DNA of 64,000 nt from Streptomyces camponoticapitis (lineage in GTDB: Bacteria > Actinomycetota > Actinomycetes > Streptomycetales > Streptomycetaceae): positions 1 to 64,000 of the forward strand of contig NZ_BMMV01000032.1 in assembly GCF_014646115.1 (NCBI RefSeq), written 5' to 3'. Shown here piece by piece: positions 51,646 through 60,224 of this stretch. Positions within the stretch are counted from its first letter, which is position 1. Each line of letters opens with the position of its first letter. The notes beneath the pieces are model-generated. The model did not search any database and had not been told where the DNA came from. It saw only the letters and a program-made list of their open reading frames with translations. The position numbers were made by a program, and so were the translations under genes.

Positions 51646-52905
51646 ATGAATCCCATGGATGCCGACGGCACGGCCGAGGCCGTAGCCGCCCCCTTCGCCG
51701 GTACGTTCCCCCGGACCCTTCCCCGAGCCCTCGCGACCGAGGCCGTGCACGCGGGGCGCGAGGACCTCGCGCGGCTCGGTGTGCACGCGGCGCCGATCGA
51801 TCTGTCGACGACCTACCCCTCCTACGACACCCGTGCCGAGGCCGCGCGGATAGATGAGTTCGCCGCCACCGGCGCACGGCCCGAGGGACCGCCCGTCTAC
51901 GCGCGCCTCGACAACCCGACGACGGCCCGGTTCGAGACGGCGCTCGCACGGCTGGAGGGCGCCGAGAGCGCCGTGGCCTTCGCCAGCGGCATGGCGGCGC
52001 TGACGGCCGTCCTGCTCGTACGGTCCGCCATGGGGCTGCGCCATGTCGTCGCGGTGCGGCCTCTGTACGGATGCAGCGACCACCTCCTGAACGCCGGGCT
52101 CCTCGGTACGGAGGTCACCTGGACCGATCCGGCGGGCATCGCCGACGCGATCCGCCCGGACACCGGGCTGGTGTTGGTGGAGACCCCCGCGAACCCGACG
52201 CTCGCGGAGGTCGACATCGCCGCCGTCGCACACTCCTGCGGCTCGATTCCGCTGCTGGTCGACAACACGTTCGCGACGCCCGTCCTGCAGCGGCCCGTGG
52301 AGCACGGGGCGCGGCTCGTCCTGCACAGCGCGACGAAGTATCTCGGCGGCCATGGCGATGTCCTCGGCGGTGTGGTCGCGTGCGACGAGGAGTTCGCGCG
52401 GGGGCTGCGTCAGGTGCGGTTCGCGACCGGTGGTGTGCTGCACCCGATGGCCGGTTATCTGCTGCTGCGCGGTCTGTCCACGCTGCCGGTACGGGTACGG
52501 GCCGCCTCGGCCACGGCGGCGGACCTGGCCCGCAGACTGGCGACCGACCCGCGCATCGCCCGGGTGCACTACCCGGCCATCGGCGGTGCGATGGTCTCCT
52601 TCGAGGTGTACGGGGACCCGCACGAGGTGATCGCCGGTGTCCGGCTGATCACCCCGGCGGTGAGCCTGGGCAGCGTGGACTCGCTCATCCAGCATCCGGC
52701 CTCCATCAGCCACCGTGTCGTGGCGGAGGGAGACCGGCGGTCGGCCGGGGTGAGCGACCGGCTGCTGCGGATGTCGGTCGGCCTGGAGGACGTCGAGGAC
52801 CTCTGGCGGGATCTGACCGAGGCGCTCAGCGCCCGGCCTGGTCGGGCAGAGCGATCTCCTGAGTCCCGTACGGTGCCTCGTCCGTCCCCTTCAACCGGGC
52901 GGTGA
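51646..52905 (+). CDS. PLP-dependent trans-sulfuration enzyme family protein
   Basis: A fold-type I PLP enzyme of 419 residues in the Cys/Met metabolism group (cystathionine gamma-lyase/synthase, methionine gamma-lyase). The PLP-binding Lys is in LHSATKYLGGHGDVLGG (about residue 230); VYARLDNPTTARFETALARL, AFASGMAALTAVLL and VLVETPANPTLAEVDI are family landmarks, and GSVDSLIQHPASISH near the end holds the substrate-binding Ser/His region. Which reaction it catalyses is unclear; the neighbouring Lrp regulator hints at an amino-acid degrading role. ATG at 51646 is used. The C-terminal 80 bp overlap a convergent gene, so the last residues (Pro/Ser-rich) may be a non-conserved extension. Confidence 0.92.
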   Translation: MNPMDADGTAEAVAAPFAGTFPRTLPRALATEAVHAGREDLARLGVHAAPIDLSTTYPSYDTRAEAARIDEFAATGARPEGPPVYARLDNPTTARFETALARLEGAESAVAFASGMAALTAVLLVRSAMGLRHVVAVRPLYGCSDHLLNAGLLGTEVTWTDPAGIADAIRPDTGLVLVETPANPTLAEVDIAAVAHSCGSIPLLVDNTFATPVLQRPVEHGARLVLHSATKYLGGHGDVLGGVVACDEEFARGLRQVRFATGGVLHPMAGYLLLRGLSTLPVRVRAASATAADLARRLATDPRIARVHYPAIGGAMVSFEVYGDPHEVIAGVRLITPAVSLGSVDSLIQHPASISHRVVAEGDRRSAGVSDRLLRMSVGLEDVEDLWRDLTEALSARPGRAERSPESRTVPRPSPSTGR

Positions 52906-54247
52906 CGACGAGCGTGCCACCCTCTATCTGGTAGTCGAGGGGCAGACCGAGTCCGCGCATGGCGGCGACCATGCCGGTGTTGGACGCCTGCGTGACGGCG
53001 TACACGCTGGTGGAACCCGCCTCGACGGCGAGCGCGATGAGCCGGCCGAGCAGTTCGGAGCCGATACCGCGGCGCTGCCAGGCGTCCTCGACGATCAGCG
53101 CGACCTCGGTCTCGTCCCCGTCCCAGAGCAGATGGCCGAGCGCGACGAGCCGTCCGGACGCGGTCTGGACCTTGAGCGTCCGCCCGTGGCGCGGGCTCAG
53201 CAGATGGTCGAGATAGCGGTCGGTGTCGTCGACCGGCCCGTGGTAGCGCAGGCCCAGGGTGTGGTCCGAGCAGCGCTCGTGCATCGCCGACGCCGCGTCG
53301 ACGTCGCTCTGGTCCGCGCGGCGCACGGTGATCGCGTTGCCCTCGGGCAGCGTCAGGACGTCCCGGCCGCGCGGGACACGCGGGCCGAGGCGCGCGTCGA
53401 GCTCGACCAGGGCGCGGGCCCTGGCGAACTCGGCCGGGGTGAACGGAAGGTGGTGGCGCTCGACGCTGATCACGCCGCCGTTCGGGTCGCGCATCCGCAT
53501 CGTGGTGCCCTCCAGGACGCCCTCGACAGGGGCGTTCTCGCCGGTCGGGCGGCCGGTGAGGGTGGTTGCGGGAAGCGAGTGGATCGTGCAGCGGCCGAGC
53601 AACTGGCGCAGGGCGAGGGGCAGTTCGGCGGCGTCCAGGGCCGTACGGGTGGCGAGGCCGAGCACCCGGGTGGGCGCGTCGACGAGCTCGTGCGCGTCGG
53701 CGCGCTCGATCCAGATGTCGCTGCCGCCCGCGCGGGAGATCTCGTCGGTGAGCCGGCGCGCGGGCAGCGAGGCAGGCGCGCGCAGCAGGAACTCGTCCAC
53801 GGTGCCGGTCGCCAGGGGGTGGGTCTGGAGGGTGAGGATGTCCACCCGGCGGCGGGCGAGGACCGTGCAGAGCGCGGCCAGCGAACCGGGGGCGTCGCGC
53901 ACCGTGGCACGCATCCGCCACAGCGTGGTGGCACTGCCGGCCTCGGCGCCGGCACCGGGCTCGGCGCCGGCCCGCGGGTCGCCCCACCTGCCCGACGGCG
54001 TGTCGGCGGGCCGCGCGTCGACCGGGTGTCCGCCGTGGTGGCGTGACCACCAGGTGTGGAACGCGGCCGTGATGGCCAGGGCGATCGCCGAGGCGACAAG
54101 CAGGATGGGGCCGTCCGGTCCGTGCACGATCATGTTCGCGACAGCGTCGGCGACCGCGACCGCCGTGAACAGGGCGGCCAGTTCGACGAGATCCCGGCGC
54201 CAGTGGTGGGGGCGGCGGGCACTCTTCGATGAAGTCACATCGGTCAT
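52826..54247 (-). CDS. membrane-anchored ACT-GNAT protein
   Basis: A protein of 473 residues with unusual architecture. Two hydrophobic segments (LVELAALFTAVAVADAVANM and ILLVASAIALAITAAFHTWW, about residues 20-66) anchor the N-terminus. An ACT-like domain follows (MRATVRDAPGSLAALCTVLA, about 110-180), then a linker region, and a C-terminal GNAT acetyltransferase domain: RGIGSELLGRLIALAVEAGS is the acetyl-CoA motif. ACT domains bind amino acids, so the enzyme could be an amino-acid-regulated acetyltransferase at the membrane. ATG at 54247. Substrate unknown. Confidence 0.85.
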   Translation of the reverse strand: MTDVTSSKSARRPHHWRRDLVELAALFTAVAVADAVANMIVHGPDGPILLVASAIALAITAAFHTWWSRHHGGHPVDARPADTPSGRWGDPRAGAEPGAGAEAGSATTLWRMRATVRDAPGSLAALCTVLARRRVDILTLQTHPLATGTVDEFLLRAPASLPARRLTDEISRAGGSDIWIERADAHELVDAPTRVLGLATRTALDAAELPLALRQLLGRCTIHSLPATTLTGRPTGENAPVEGVLEGTTMRMRDPNGGVISVERHHLPFTPAEFARARALVELDARLGPRVPRGRDVLTLPEGNAITVRRADQSDVDAASAMHERCSDHTLGLRYHGPVDDTDRYLDHLLSPRHGRTLKVQTASGRLVALGHLLWDGDETEVALIVEDAWQRRGIGSELLGRLIALAVEAGSTSVYAVTQASNTGMVAAMRGLGLPLDYQIEGGTLVVTARLKGTDEAPYGTQEIALPDQAGR

Positions 54248-54511
54248 GACCTCACTGTGACCCAGTGGTGTTGCGCGATCACGAACGTACTGTGACTGAT
54301 GGGTAAAAGATGCTTCTGTTCCCCTATCAACTACTTTTGGCTGATTTTTGACGCGAGCTGACCATTCCCCGCGAAGCAGCTGAGGAAGCCCGGGGGAGAG
54401 CGCGACCGGCGACGGTCGGGGGACGGGGGCTGTTCACCCGTCACACCGGCGAGGCTACCCCCTCCCGGACGCACGGGCACCTCGCGGTACCCGTGCTTCT
54501 CCAGGCGGGAA
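54248..54511. promoter_or_regulatory. AT-rich promoter region of the ACT-GNAT gene
   Basis: The 264-bp gap between this gene and phoD includes an AT-rich island at about 54290-54360 (ATGGGTAAAAGATGCTTCTG and the following TATCAACTACTTTTGGCTG), rare in the window, placed where the minus-strand promoter should be. No exact -35/-10 pair was assigned. The phoD terminator occupies 54471-54496. Confidence 0.45.
54471..54496 (-). terminator. terminator of phoD
   Basis: GCACGGGCACC (54471-54481) pairs with GGTACCCGTGC (54486-54496) apart from one C-A mismatch, around a TCGC loop, 15 bp after the phoD stop. Confidence 0.6.
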
Positions 54512-56116
54512 CTACTGGCCGACGCGGCCCGGCTTCAGCACCTTGGTGAACAGCACCTTGTTCCCCTGCGCCCGCAGGCGCACCGTCAACTCGCCGCTGC
54601 CGCCGTCGATGTCGACCTCGCCGAAGTACTGCGACGACTCCATAGGCGAGACGTTCGCCCGGTCCGGGGCCTGGACGAAGACGCGGTTCGGCCCGAACGT
54701 CGAGTCCAGCGCGTTCGCCTGGAAACCGCCTGCCGCCAGCGGGCCCGACACGAACTCCCAGAACGGCGCGAAGTCCTTGAAGGCCGCCTTCTCCGGCTCG
54801 TAGTGCTGCGCCGACGTGTAGTGCACGTCCGCGGTCAGCCACACCGTGCCGGTGATCCGCCGGTGCTTTATGAACCGCAGCAGATCGGCGATCTGGAGCT
54901 CCCGCCCCAGCGGCGCGCCCGGGTCACCCTGCGCGACGGCCTCGATGTTCGCCGTGCCGTCCGGTACGACGAGACCGATCGGCATGTCGGCGGCGATCAC
55001 CTTCCACACCGCGCGCGAACGCGACAACTCGCGCTTCAGCCATTCGAGTTGCTCGGCGCCCAGGATGCCCGTGGTGTCGTCGGCCTGCCGGCCGGGGGAG
55101 TTGGCGTTCCGGAACGAGCGCATGTCCAGGACGAACACGTCGAGCAGCGGCCCGTACCGCACCACCCGGTGCACCCGCCGGTCCTCACCGCGCGCCCGGA
55201 GCGTGGTCACGGGGAAGTACTCGCCGAACGCCTGGAACGAGCGCGCCGCCAGCACGTCGACGTCCTTCTCCTGGTATCGGACGTCGTCCAGGATCTGGCC
55301 GGGGTACCAGTTGTTGCGCACCTCGTGGTCGTCCCACTGCACGATCGTCGGCACCTGGGCGTTGAACCGGCGGACGTTCTGGTCGAGCAGGTTGTAACGG
55401 AACTGCCCCCGGTACTCGTTCAGCGTCTCGGCGACCTTCGACTTCTCCTCCGTGACGATGTTGCGCCAGATCCGCCCGTCCGGCAGCGTCACCGACGGCT
55501 CCAGCGGACCGTCCGCGTAGACGGTGTCGCCGCTGCACAGGAAGAAGTCCGGGTCGAGCCTGCGCATGTCGTCGTACGCGCGGTAGCCGCCGATGTCCGG
55601 GTTGATGCCCCAGCCCTGGCCGGCGATGTCGCCCGACCACAGGAAGCGCACCCCCTGCCGGCGCCGCGCCGGAGCCGTACGGAACGTGCCGTGCACCGGC
55701 TCGCCCGTACGCCGTGGATTGTCCGGATCGGCGAGCGTCACCCGGTAGTGCACCTGCTCACCGGCGGGCAGTCCGCGCAGCGCAGTCGTCCCCGTGAAGT
55801 CGCTGCCGGCGCCGAGGATCGGGCCGTGCCACGTGCGGCTGTCGCGGAAGGAACCGGTCGCCGAGGTCTCCACCACCATCCGCGCGGGACGGTCGGAACG
55901 GATCCACACCAGACCGGAGGACGAGGTGACATCGCCCACCTGGACCCCCCAGTCGGCGCTCGGCCGGCCGGAGAGCGCCTGGGCGGGTGCGGCGCCGGCG
56001 ACGGTCCCGGCCACGACGGCGGCGGTCGTCGGCAGGGCCAGTGCGGCGGAGGCGCCGAGGGAGCCGCGCAGTACGGTGCGGCGGTCCGTGGCGGGATTCC
56101 GGGGGCTGTTCGTCAT
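54512..56116 (-). CDS. phoD: alkaline phosphatase D, Tat-exported
   Basis: A secreted phosphodiesterase/phosphatase of 534 residues that scavenges phosphate from extracellular esters and teichoic-acid-like polymers. The twin-arginine signal DRRTVLRGSLGASAALALP occupies about residues 10-30 and ends near APAQA. The PhoD N-domain (WGVQVGDVTSSSGLVWIRSD) precedes the catalytic part with FLWSGDIAGQGWG, DFFLCSGDTVYADG, VQWDDHEVRNNW and TADVHYTSAQHY, which hold the Ca/Fe ligands. AGGAGG lies 7 nt before the ATG at 56116. A PHO box lies 153 bp upstream, so it should be under PhoR-PhoP control. Confidence 0.96.
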   Translation of the reverse strand: MTNSPRNPATDRRTVLRGSLGASAALALPTTAAVVAGTVAGAAPAQALSGRPSADWGVQVGDVTSSSGLVWIRSDRPARMVVETSATGSFRDSRTWHGPILGAGSDFTGTTALRGLPAGEQVHYRVTLADPDNPRRTGEPVHGTFRTAPARRRQGVRFLWSGDIAGQGWGINPDIGGYRAYDDMRRLDPDFFLCSGDTVYADGPLEPSVTLPDGRIWRNIVTEEKSKVAETLNEYRGQFRYNLLDQNVRRFNAQVPTIVQWDDHEVRNNWYPGQILDDVRYQEKDVDVLAARSFQAFGEYFPVTTLRARGEDRRVHRVVRYGPLLDVFVLDMRSFRNANSPGRQADDTTGILGAEQLEWLKRELSRSRAVWKVIAADMPIGLVVPDGTANIEAVAQGDPGAPLGRELQIADLLRFIKHRRITGTVWLTADVHYTSAQHYEPEKAAFKDFAPFWEFVSGPLAAGGFQANALDSTFGPNRVFVQAPDRANVSPMESSQYFGEVDIDGGSGELTVRLRAQGNKVLFTKVLKPGRVGQ

Positions 56117-56268
56117 CGATGTGCCTCCTGCGGCGGGATCGGTGCGGGCTTCGGTACGGGTTCGCGTGCCGGCTTCCGTGCGAACGCCGGCGGCGGTGCG
56201 CGGAGAGGGCCAGGTGTGGGGGTGGTGCGCCTGGCGTGACGTGCCATACGTAGCGCCCGGCGGCGGCC

Positions 56269-56290
56269 GGTACACGAACCCCGGGTGAAC
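56269..56290 (-). promoter_or_regulatory. PHO box (PhoP-binding direct repeats) upstream of phoD
   Basis: On the minus strand the sequence GTTCACCCGGG (56280-56290) is followed directly by GTTCGTGTACC (56269-56279): two 11-bp direct-repeat units, the first matching the Streptomyces PHO-box consensus fully and the second at its core GTTCG. A TACGTA -10-like hexamer lies about 20 bp further downstream. Confidence 0.75.
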
Positions 56291-56324
56291 AACCCGCCCG
56301 CGGGTGCGGTGCGGACAGCCCCGA

Positions 56325-57806
56325 TCAGCCCCGCCCGACCGCCCGCGCCAGCAGCCCCACCCCGCGCGTGATGTCGGACGGCGACTGGTGCGCGTACCCC
56401 ATGACCAGCCGGACCCGGCCGTCGTCCGGCCGAGCGGTCCCGTGGTACGCCAGCGGGCGCAGCGCGACTCCGGCCGCCGCGGCCCGCGCGAGGAAGCGCA
56501 CCTCGGGGCCGTAACTCTCCGGCAGCAGCGCGATGATGTGCAGGCCCGCCGCGATGCCGCTGACCTCGGTGCCGGGGAAGTGCTCGTCCAGCGCCGCTGT
56601 CAGCGTGTCCCTGCGCCGCTGGTACGCGGCTCGGCAACGGCGCAAGTGGCGGTCGTAGCCGCCCTGTTGAACGAAGTCCGCGAGCAGTGCCTGCTCCAGC
56701 ACGGGATTGCCCAGGTCCATGGTGCGCTTGCGCTCGACCAGTTGCTCGGTCAGCTCCTCCGGCGCCAGCAGCCAGCCGATCCGCAGCCCGGGAGCCATCG
56801 ACTTGCTGACCGAGCCCATGTACGCGACGCGCTCCGGGTCCAGACCCTGCAGCGCGCCGACGGGCGCCCGGTCGTAGCGGAAGTCCCCGTCGTAGTCGTC
56901 CTCCAGGACGAAGCCGTCCACCGACCGTGCCCAGTCGAGGAGTTCGGTCCTGCGCGCCGCCGAGTACGCGATACCGGAGGGGTACTGATGGGCGGGGGTC
57001 GCCACCACCACCCGTACGCCCGACCGCGCCGCCGCGCCCGGCACCAGGCCCTGCGAGTCCAGCGGAAGCAGGACCGGACGCAGACCGGCCGCGCCGAGCA
57101 CCGCGCTGTTCTCGGGGCTGCCGGGATCCTCCAGCCCCACCGACCGGACCCCGTGTCCGTGCAGGGCGAAGCCGAGCAGCGTCATCGCCTGCGCCACCCC
57201 CGAACAGACCAGCAGCCGCTCCGGATCGGCCACCACGCCGCGCCGCCGGGTCAGGAGCGCCGCCAGCGCCGTACGCAGCTCCGGCAGGCCGCGCGGATCC
57301 GGGTAGCCGAGTGCCCGGTGCGGCAGTCTCGCCAGCACGGCCCGGTGCGTGGCGCCCCACGCGGCGCGCGGGAAGAGCGCGAGGTCCGGTGTGCCGGGTA
57401 CGAAGTCGGCTCGCGCGCCGGGCGTGCGGGGCGCCCGGTCGCGGGTCTTCCGGGCCGCCGCGCGTACGGCGTCGCCCACCCAGGTCCCGGAACCCCGCCC
57501 GCTGCGCAAGTAGCCCTCGGCGGTGAGCTGTTCGTACGCGTCCGTGACCAGGCCCCGCGAAACACCGAGATCCGCGGCGAGTTCACGGCTCGACGGCAGC
57601 CGCGTGCCCGCGGCGAGCCGCCCCGACCGCACCGCCTCGCGCAGGGCCGACTGAAGCACGCGCCCACGACGCCGGGCGGGCGCGGAGGCGAGCAGCGCGT
57701 CCCACGCGCCTGCCCAGGAACGCGGGCCGCCCGCATCACCCTCGTTCTCGCCGGCCGCACCGCTGTCCGCCGCGCTCTCACCTGTACTGGTCCCCGACAC
57801 CGTCAT
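56325..57806 (-). CDS. MocR-type GntR regulator with aminotransferase domain
   Basis: A 493-residue regulator of the MocR/PdxR class. The N-terminal GntR-like winged helix is LQSALREAVRSGRLAAGTRL, PSSRELAADLGVSRGLVTDA and EGYLRSGRGSGTWV; the C-terminal part is a fold-type I aminotransferase with the PLP Lys in MGSVSKSMAPGLRIGW, EDDYDGDFRYD before it and ATPAHQYPSG. Such proteins use PLP as ligand and often regulate vitamin B6, GABA or amino-acid genes and themselves. ATG at 57806 is chosen; GTG at 57836 is possible. No clear ribosome site for either. It is divergent from the GntR/HutC gene. Confidence 0.9.
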   Translation of the reverse strand: MTVSGTSTGESAADSGAAGENEGDAGGPRSWAGAWDALLASAPARRRGRVLQSALREAVRSGRLAAGTRLPSSRELAADLGVSRGLVTDAYEQLTAEGYLRSGRGSGTWVGDAVRAAARKTRDRAPRTPGARADFVPGTPDLALFPRAAWGATHRAVLARLPHRALGYPDPRGLPELRTALAALLTRRRGVVADPERLLVCSGVAQAMTLLGFALHGHGVRSVGLEDPGSPENSAVLGAAGLRPVLLPLDSQGLVPGAAARSGVRVVVATPAHQYPSGIAYSAARRTELLDWARSVDGFVLEDDYDGDFRYDRAPVGALQGLDPERVAYMGSVSKSMAPGLRIGWLLAPEELTEQLVERKRTMDLGNPVLEQALLADFVQQGGYDRHLRRCRAAYQRRRDTLTAALDEHFPGTEVSGIAAGLHIIALLPESYGPEVRFLARAAAAGVALRPLAYHGTARPDDGRVRLVMGYAHQSPSDITRGVGLLARAVGRG

Positions 57807-57953
57807 GGAAGTGGACCCTAAGGGCTGTCCCGACACCCCGGGTTCCCGTCCCCGGCGCTCTCACCTGCTGATGCTGTCGTTTCACGCCAAAGCTGCGAAC
57901 TCTGCGTGAACGATCTGTGGCACAGTGCGATTCTGTCGGGGATGCCCGCAGGA

Positions 57954-57967
57954 TTGGTCTTGACCAA
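57954..57967. promoter_or_regulatory. dre-like operator (DasR type)
   Basis: TTGGTCTTGACCAA is a palindrome apart from its two central bases, matching the core of the DasR-responsive element (TGGTCTAGACCA) closely. It lies 113 bp upstream of the GntR/HutC gene and 147 bp upstream of the MocR start. Confidence 0.6.
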
Positions 57968-58066
57968 GGCGGTCGGCCGTCCTACTCTCGGAGAGTTAGT
58001 GCAGGAACCTTTAATAAACAAGTGCATGGAAAAGCCGCCGGGACACGGCGATTGCGGAGGATCACG

Positions 58067-58831
58067 GTGGGGACCACGCAGCTCGAAACGGTGCCGGAAC
58101 CGAAGTACTGGCACCTCAAGACCGTGCTGGGCGAGGCGCTGGACACCGATTTCGCGGTCGGGGAGGTCCTTCCCAACGAACGTGACCTCGCCGCGCGCTT
58201 CGGAGTCGCGCGCGCCACGCTCCGCCAGGCACTCGAACAGCTCGAACTCGAAGGCCGGTTGCAGCGCCGCCGCGGCGTGGGCACGACCGTCGCGCCGCCG
58301 CGTATGGGTGTCGACGTGTCGACCACCCAGCAGGAGTGGCCGGGCGCGGACCCGGACGCGTGGCAGCCCGTCGACTCGGTCTCCGCCGCACCGCCCGCGG
58401 CCGTTGCCAAGATGCTCGGGACGGACGCGGCCGACGAGGTCCACACGGTCCGCAGGACACGCGTGACGCACGGGCAGACCGTGGCGGCCGAGCTTCTTTA
58501 CGTGCCGTCGGCGTCGGTGCCCGAACTGCCCGCCATAGACATTCCCTCGGGCCCCGCCCGCGCGCGCAGCGTGCTGCGTGAGCTCCAGCGGCTCGGCATG
58601 GAGGGCCAGGACCGCGCGGTGGAACTGGGCTCGGCCCGGGTGGACGACGCCAAGGAGCTCGACCGGCTGCCCGGCGCGCCCGTCCTCGTCGTCACCACCC
58701 GCTATCTCGCCGGGGGCCGTACCGCCGCCGTCTCGGTGGCGACCTACCGCGCCGACACCTGCCGGCTCACCTTCGGGGACACCGGCGACGTGGAGATAAG
58801 CCACCACACCGACGAGCGCAAGGCCTCCTGA
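58067..58831 (+). CDS. GntR/HutC-family regulator, DasR-like
   Basis: A 254-residue regulator. The winged HTH reads PEPKYWHLKTVLGEALDTDF, LPNERDLAARFGVARATLRQ and LEGRLQRRRGVGTTVAPPR (about residues 10-75); the C-terminal UTRA domain follows (about 95-245), with VHTVRRTRVTHGQTVAAELL and PVLVVTTRYLAGGRTAAVSV. It resembles DasR and its paralogues, which sense phosphorylated amino sugars. GTG at 58067 is chosen because GGAGG lies 7 nt upstream; the longer open frame from 57917 would cover the promoter. The dre-like operator in its own leader suggests autoregulation or DasR control. Confidence 0.9.
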   Translation: MGTTQLETVPEPKYWHLKTVLGEALDTDFAVGEVLPNERDLAARFGVARATLRQALEQLELEGRLQRRRGVGTTVAPPRMGVDVSTTQQEWPGADPDAWQPVDSVSAAPPAAVAKMLGTDAADEVHTVRRTRVTHGQTVAAELLYVPSASVPELPAIDIPSGPARARSVLRELQRLGMEGQDRAVELGSARVDDAKELDRLPGAPVLVVTTRYLAGGRTAAVSVATYRADTCRLTFGDTGDVEISHHTDERKAS

Positions 58832-58868
58832 ACCGGCCGCTCTTCACACCTTCGGCCCGTCGCCTGTC

Positions 58869-60026
58869 TCAGCGGCGGGCCGTCACCGTCCCGTCGACGG
58901 CGAACAGCTGCTCCTCGACATGGTCCAGGGCGAGGCGCAGCGCGCCCGTCGCCACCGCGGCCTCGCCGAGCAACGACAGCGTCACCTTCGGCGGGCGCAG
59001 ACAGTACCGGGACAACTCGTCGCGCAGCGGGTCGAGTACGCCGTCGAGACCGGCCGCCCAGCCGCCGATCACCACCAGCTCGGGGTCGAGCGCCAGCACC
59101 AGCGCGGCCACGTCGTGCACCAGCCGCTGGATGAACCGCTCCATCGCCTGCCGCGCCCCGGTGTCCCCCTGCTTCGCCAGCGCGAAGACGCGGGCCACCG
59201 CCCGCTCGTCGAGCGGATGCAGCGGCTCGTCGGTCGTCGACAGCAGCGTCTCCGGCGTCACCTCGCGGCCCAGCAGATGCAGCGCCCCGATCTCACCGGC
59301 CGCGCCGCCGAAACCGCGGTGCAGCCGGCCGCCGATCAGTGAGCCGGCCCCCGGACTGAGACCCGCGAGGACGAACACGATGTCGTCCGAGTCGGTGGCC
59401 GCGCCCTTCCAGTGCTCGGCCACGGCCGCCGCGTTGGCGTCGTTCTCCACCAGCACCGGACATCGGAACGAGCGCCGCAGCCGCTCGCCGAGCGCCAGGC
59501 CCGTCCACTCGGGCAGCGCCGTACCGAGCCGCACCGTCCCGTCGGCCTCCACGATGCCGGGGGAGCCCACGCCGACGGCCCGCAGCGAACTGCGCGCCAC
59601 TCCCGCGCGGCGCAGCACATCGGCGACGACGACCCGCACCCGGTCCAGCCGCTCGTCCGCCGACGCGGTCTCCGTCGCCTCGCGCGAACTGGCGCCGATG
59701 ATCCGGCCGTCGAGACCCGACAGCAGCGCGGCGACCCGGTGCGGCCCGATCTCTATGCCCAGCAGATGCCCCGCCTCGGCCCGGAACCGGAACCTGCGCG
59801 CCGGCCGGCCCTGTCTGCGGGCCTCACCCTCGCCCGGCGCCGACTCCACGACCAGCCCGAGCTCCATCAGCCCTTCGACGACACCTTCCACCGTCGGCCG
59901 CGACAGACCGGTGATCCGGGTCAGATCCGTGAAAGTGGGGCAGTCGGCCCCCCGCAGGGCGTGCAGCACCACGGCGGAGTTGATCCGCCGCAACAAGGAA
60001 GGGTCCCCGCCGGTCAGCCGCCCCAC
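58869..60026 (-). CDS. ROK-family regulator (NagC/XylR type)
   Basis: A 385-residue ROK protein with N-terminal winged HTH (LLRRINSAVVLHALRGADCP, TDLTRITGLSRPTVEGVVEG) and a sugar-kinase-fold domain: GHLLGIEIGPHRVAALLSGL (phosphate-binding start), VGVGSPGIVEADGTVRLG and VENDANAAAVAEHWKGAA (catalytic Asp region). The CxCGxxGCxE zinc signature of most ROK proteins is absent after GAAGEIGALHLLGRE, where the metal-binding cysteines would sit. So sugar-dependent regulation may differ from NagC/Mlc. GTG at 60026 is chosen, with GGGAGG 7 nt upstream. Neighbour of the DasR-like gene, converging with it. Confidence 0.92.
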   Translation of the reverse strand: MGRLTGGDPSLLRRINSAVVLHALRGADCPTFTDLTRITGLSRPTVEGVVEGLMELGLVVESAPGEGEARRQGRPARRFRFRAEAGHLLGIEIGPHRVAALLSGLDGRIIGASSREATETASADERLDRVRVVVADVLRRAGVARSSLRAVGVGSPGIVEADGTVRLGTALPEWTGLALGERLRRSFRCPVLVENDANAAAVAEHWKGAATDSDDIVFVLAGLSPGAGSLIGGRLHRGFGGAAGEIGALHLLGREVTPETLLSTTDEPLHPLDERAVARVFALAKQGDTGARQAMERFIQRLVHDVAALVLALDPELVVIGGWAAGLDGVLDPLRDELSRYCLRPPKVTLSLLGEAAVATGALRLALDHVEEQLFAVDGTVTARR

Positions 60027-60224
60027 GGTATGTCCTCCCAGCTCGTGCGCGTGTCTGCCGGATGGTACTCGGTGGTCGCCGAGGCGGCTAACGGACGACG
60101 GAAAGGCATCCGGAGCGTGCCGTAACGCGGCTTTCGCGGCCGGGAGACAGCCGGGAAGCGGGAGCGCAACGGCCGATCGCGACGGGCACCGGACGGCTTC
60201 CCGCATCCGCTGAACGGGTCGTCC

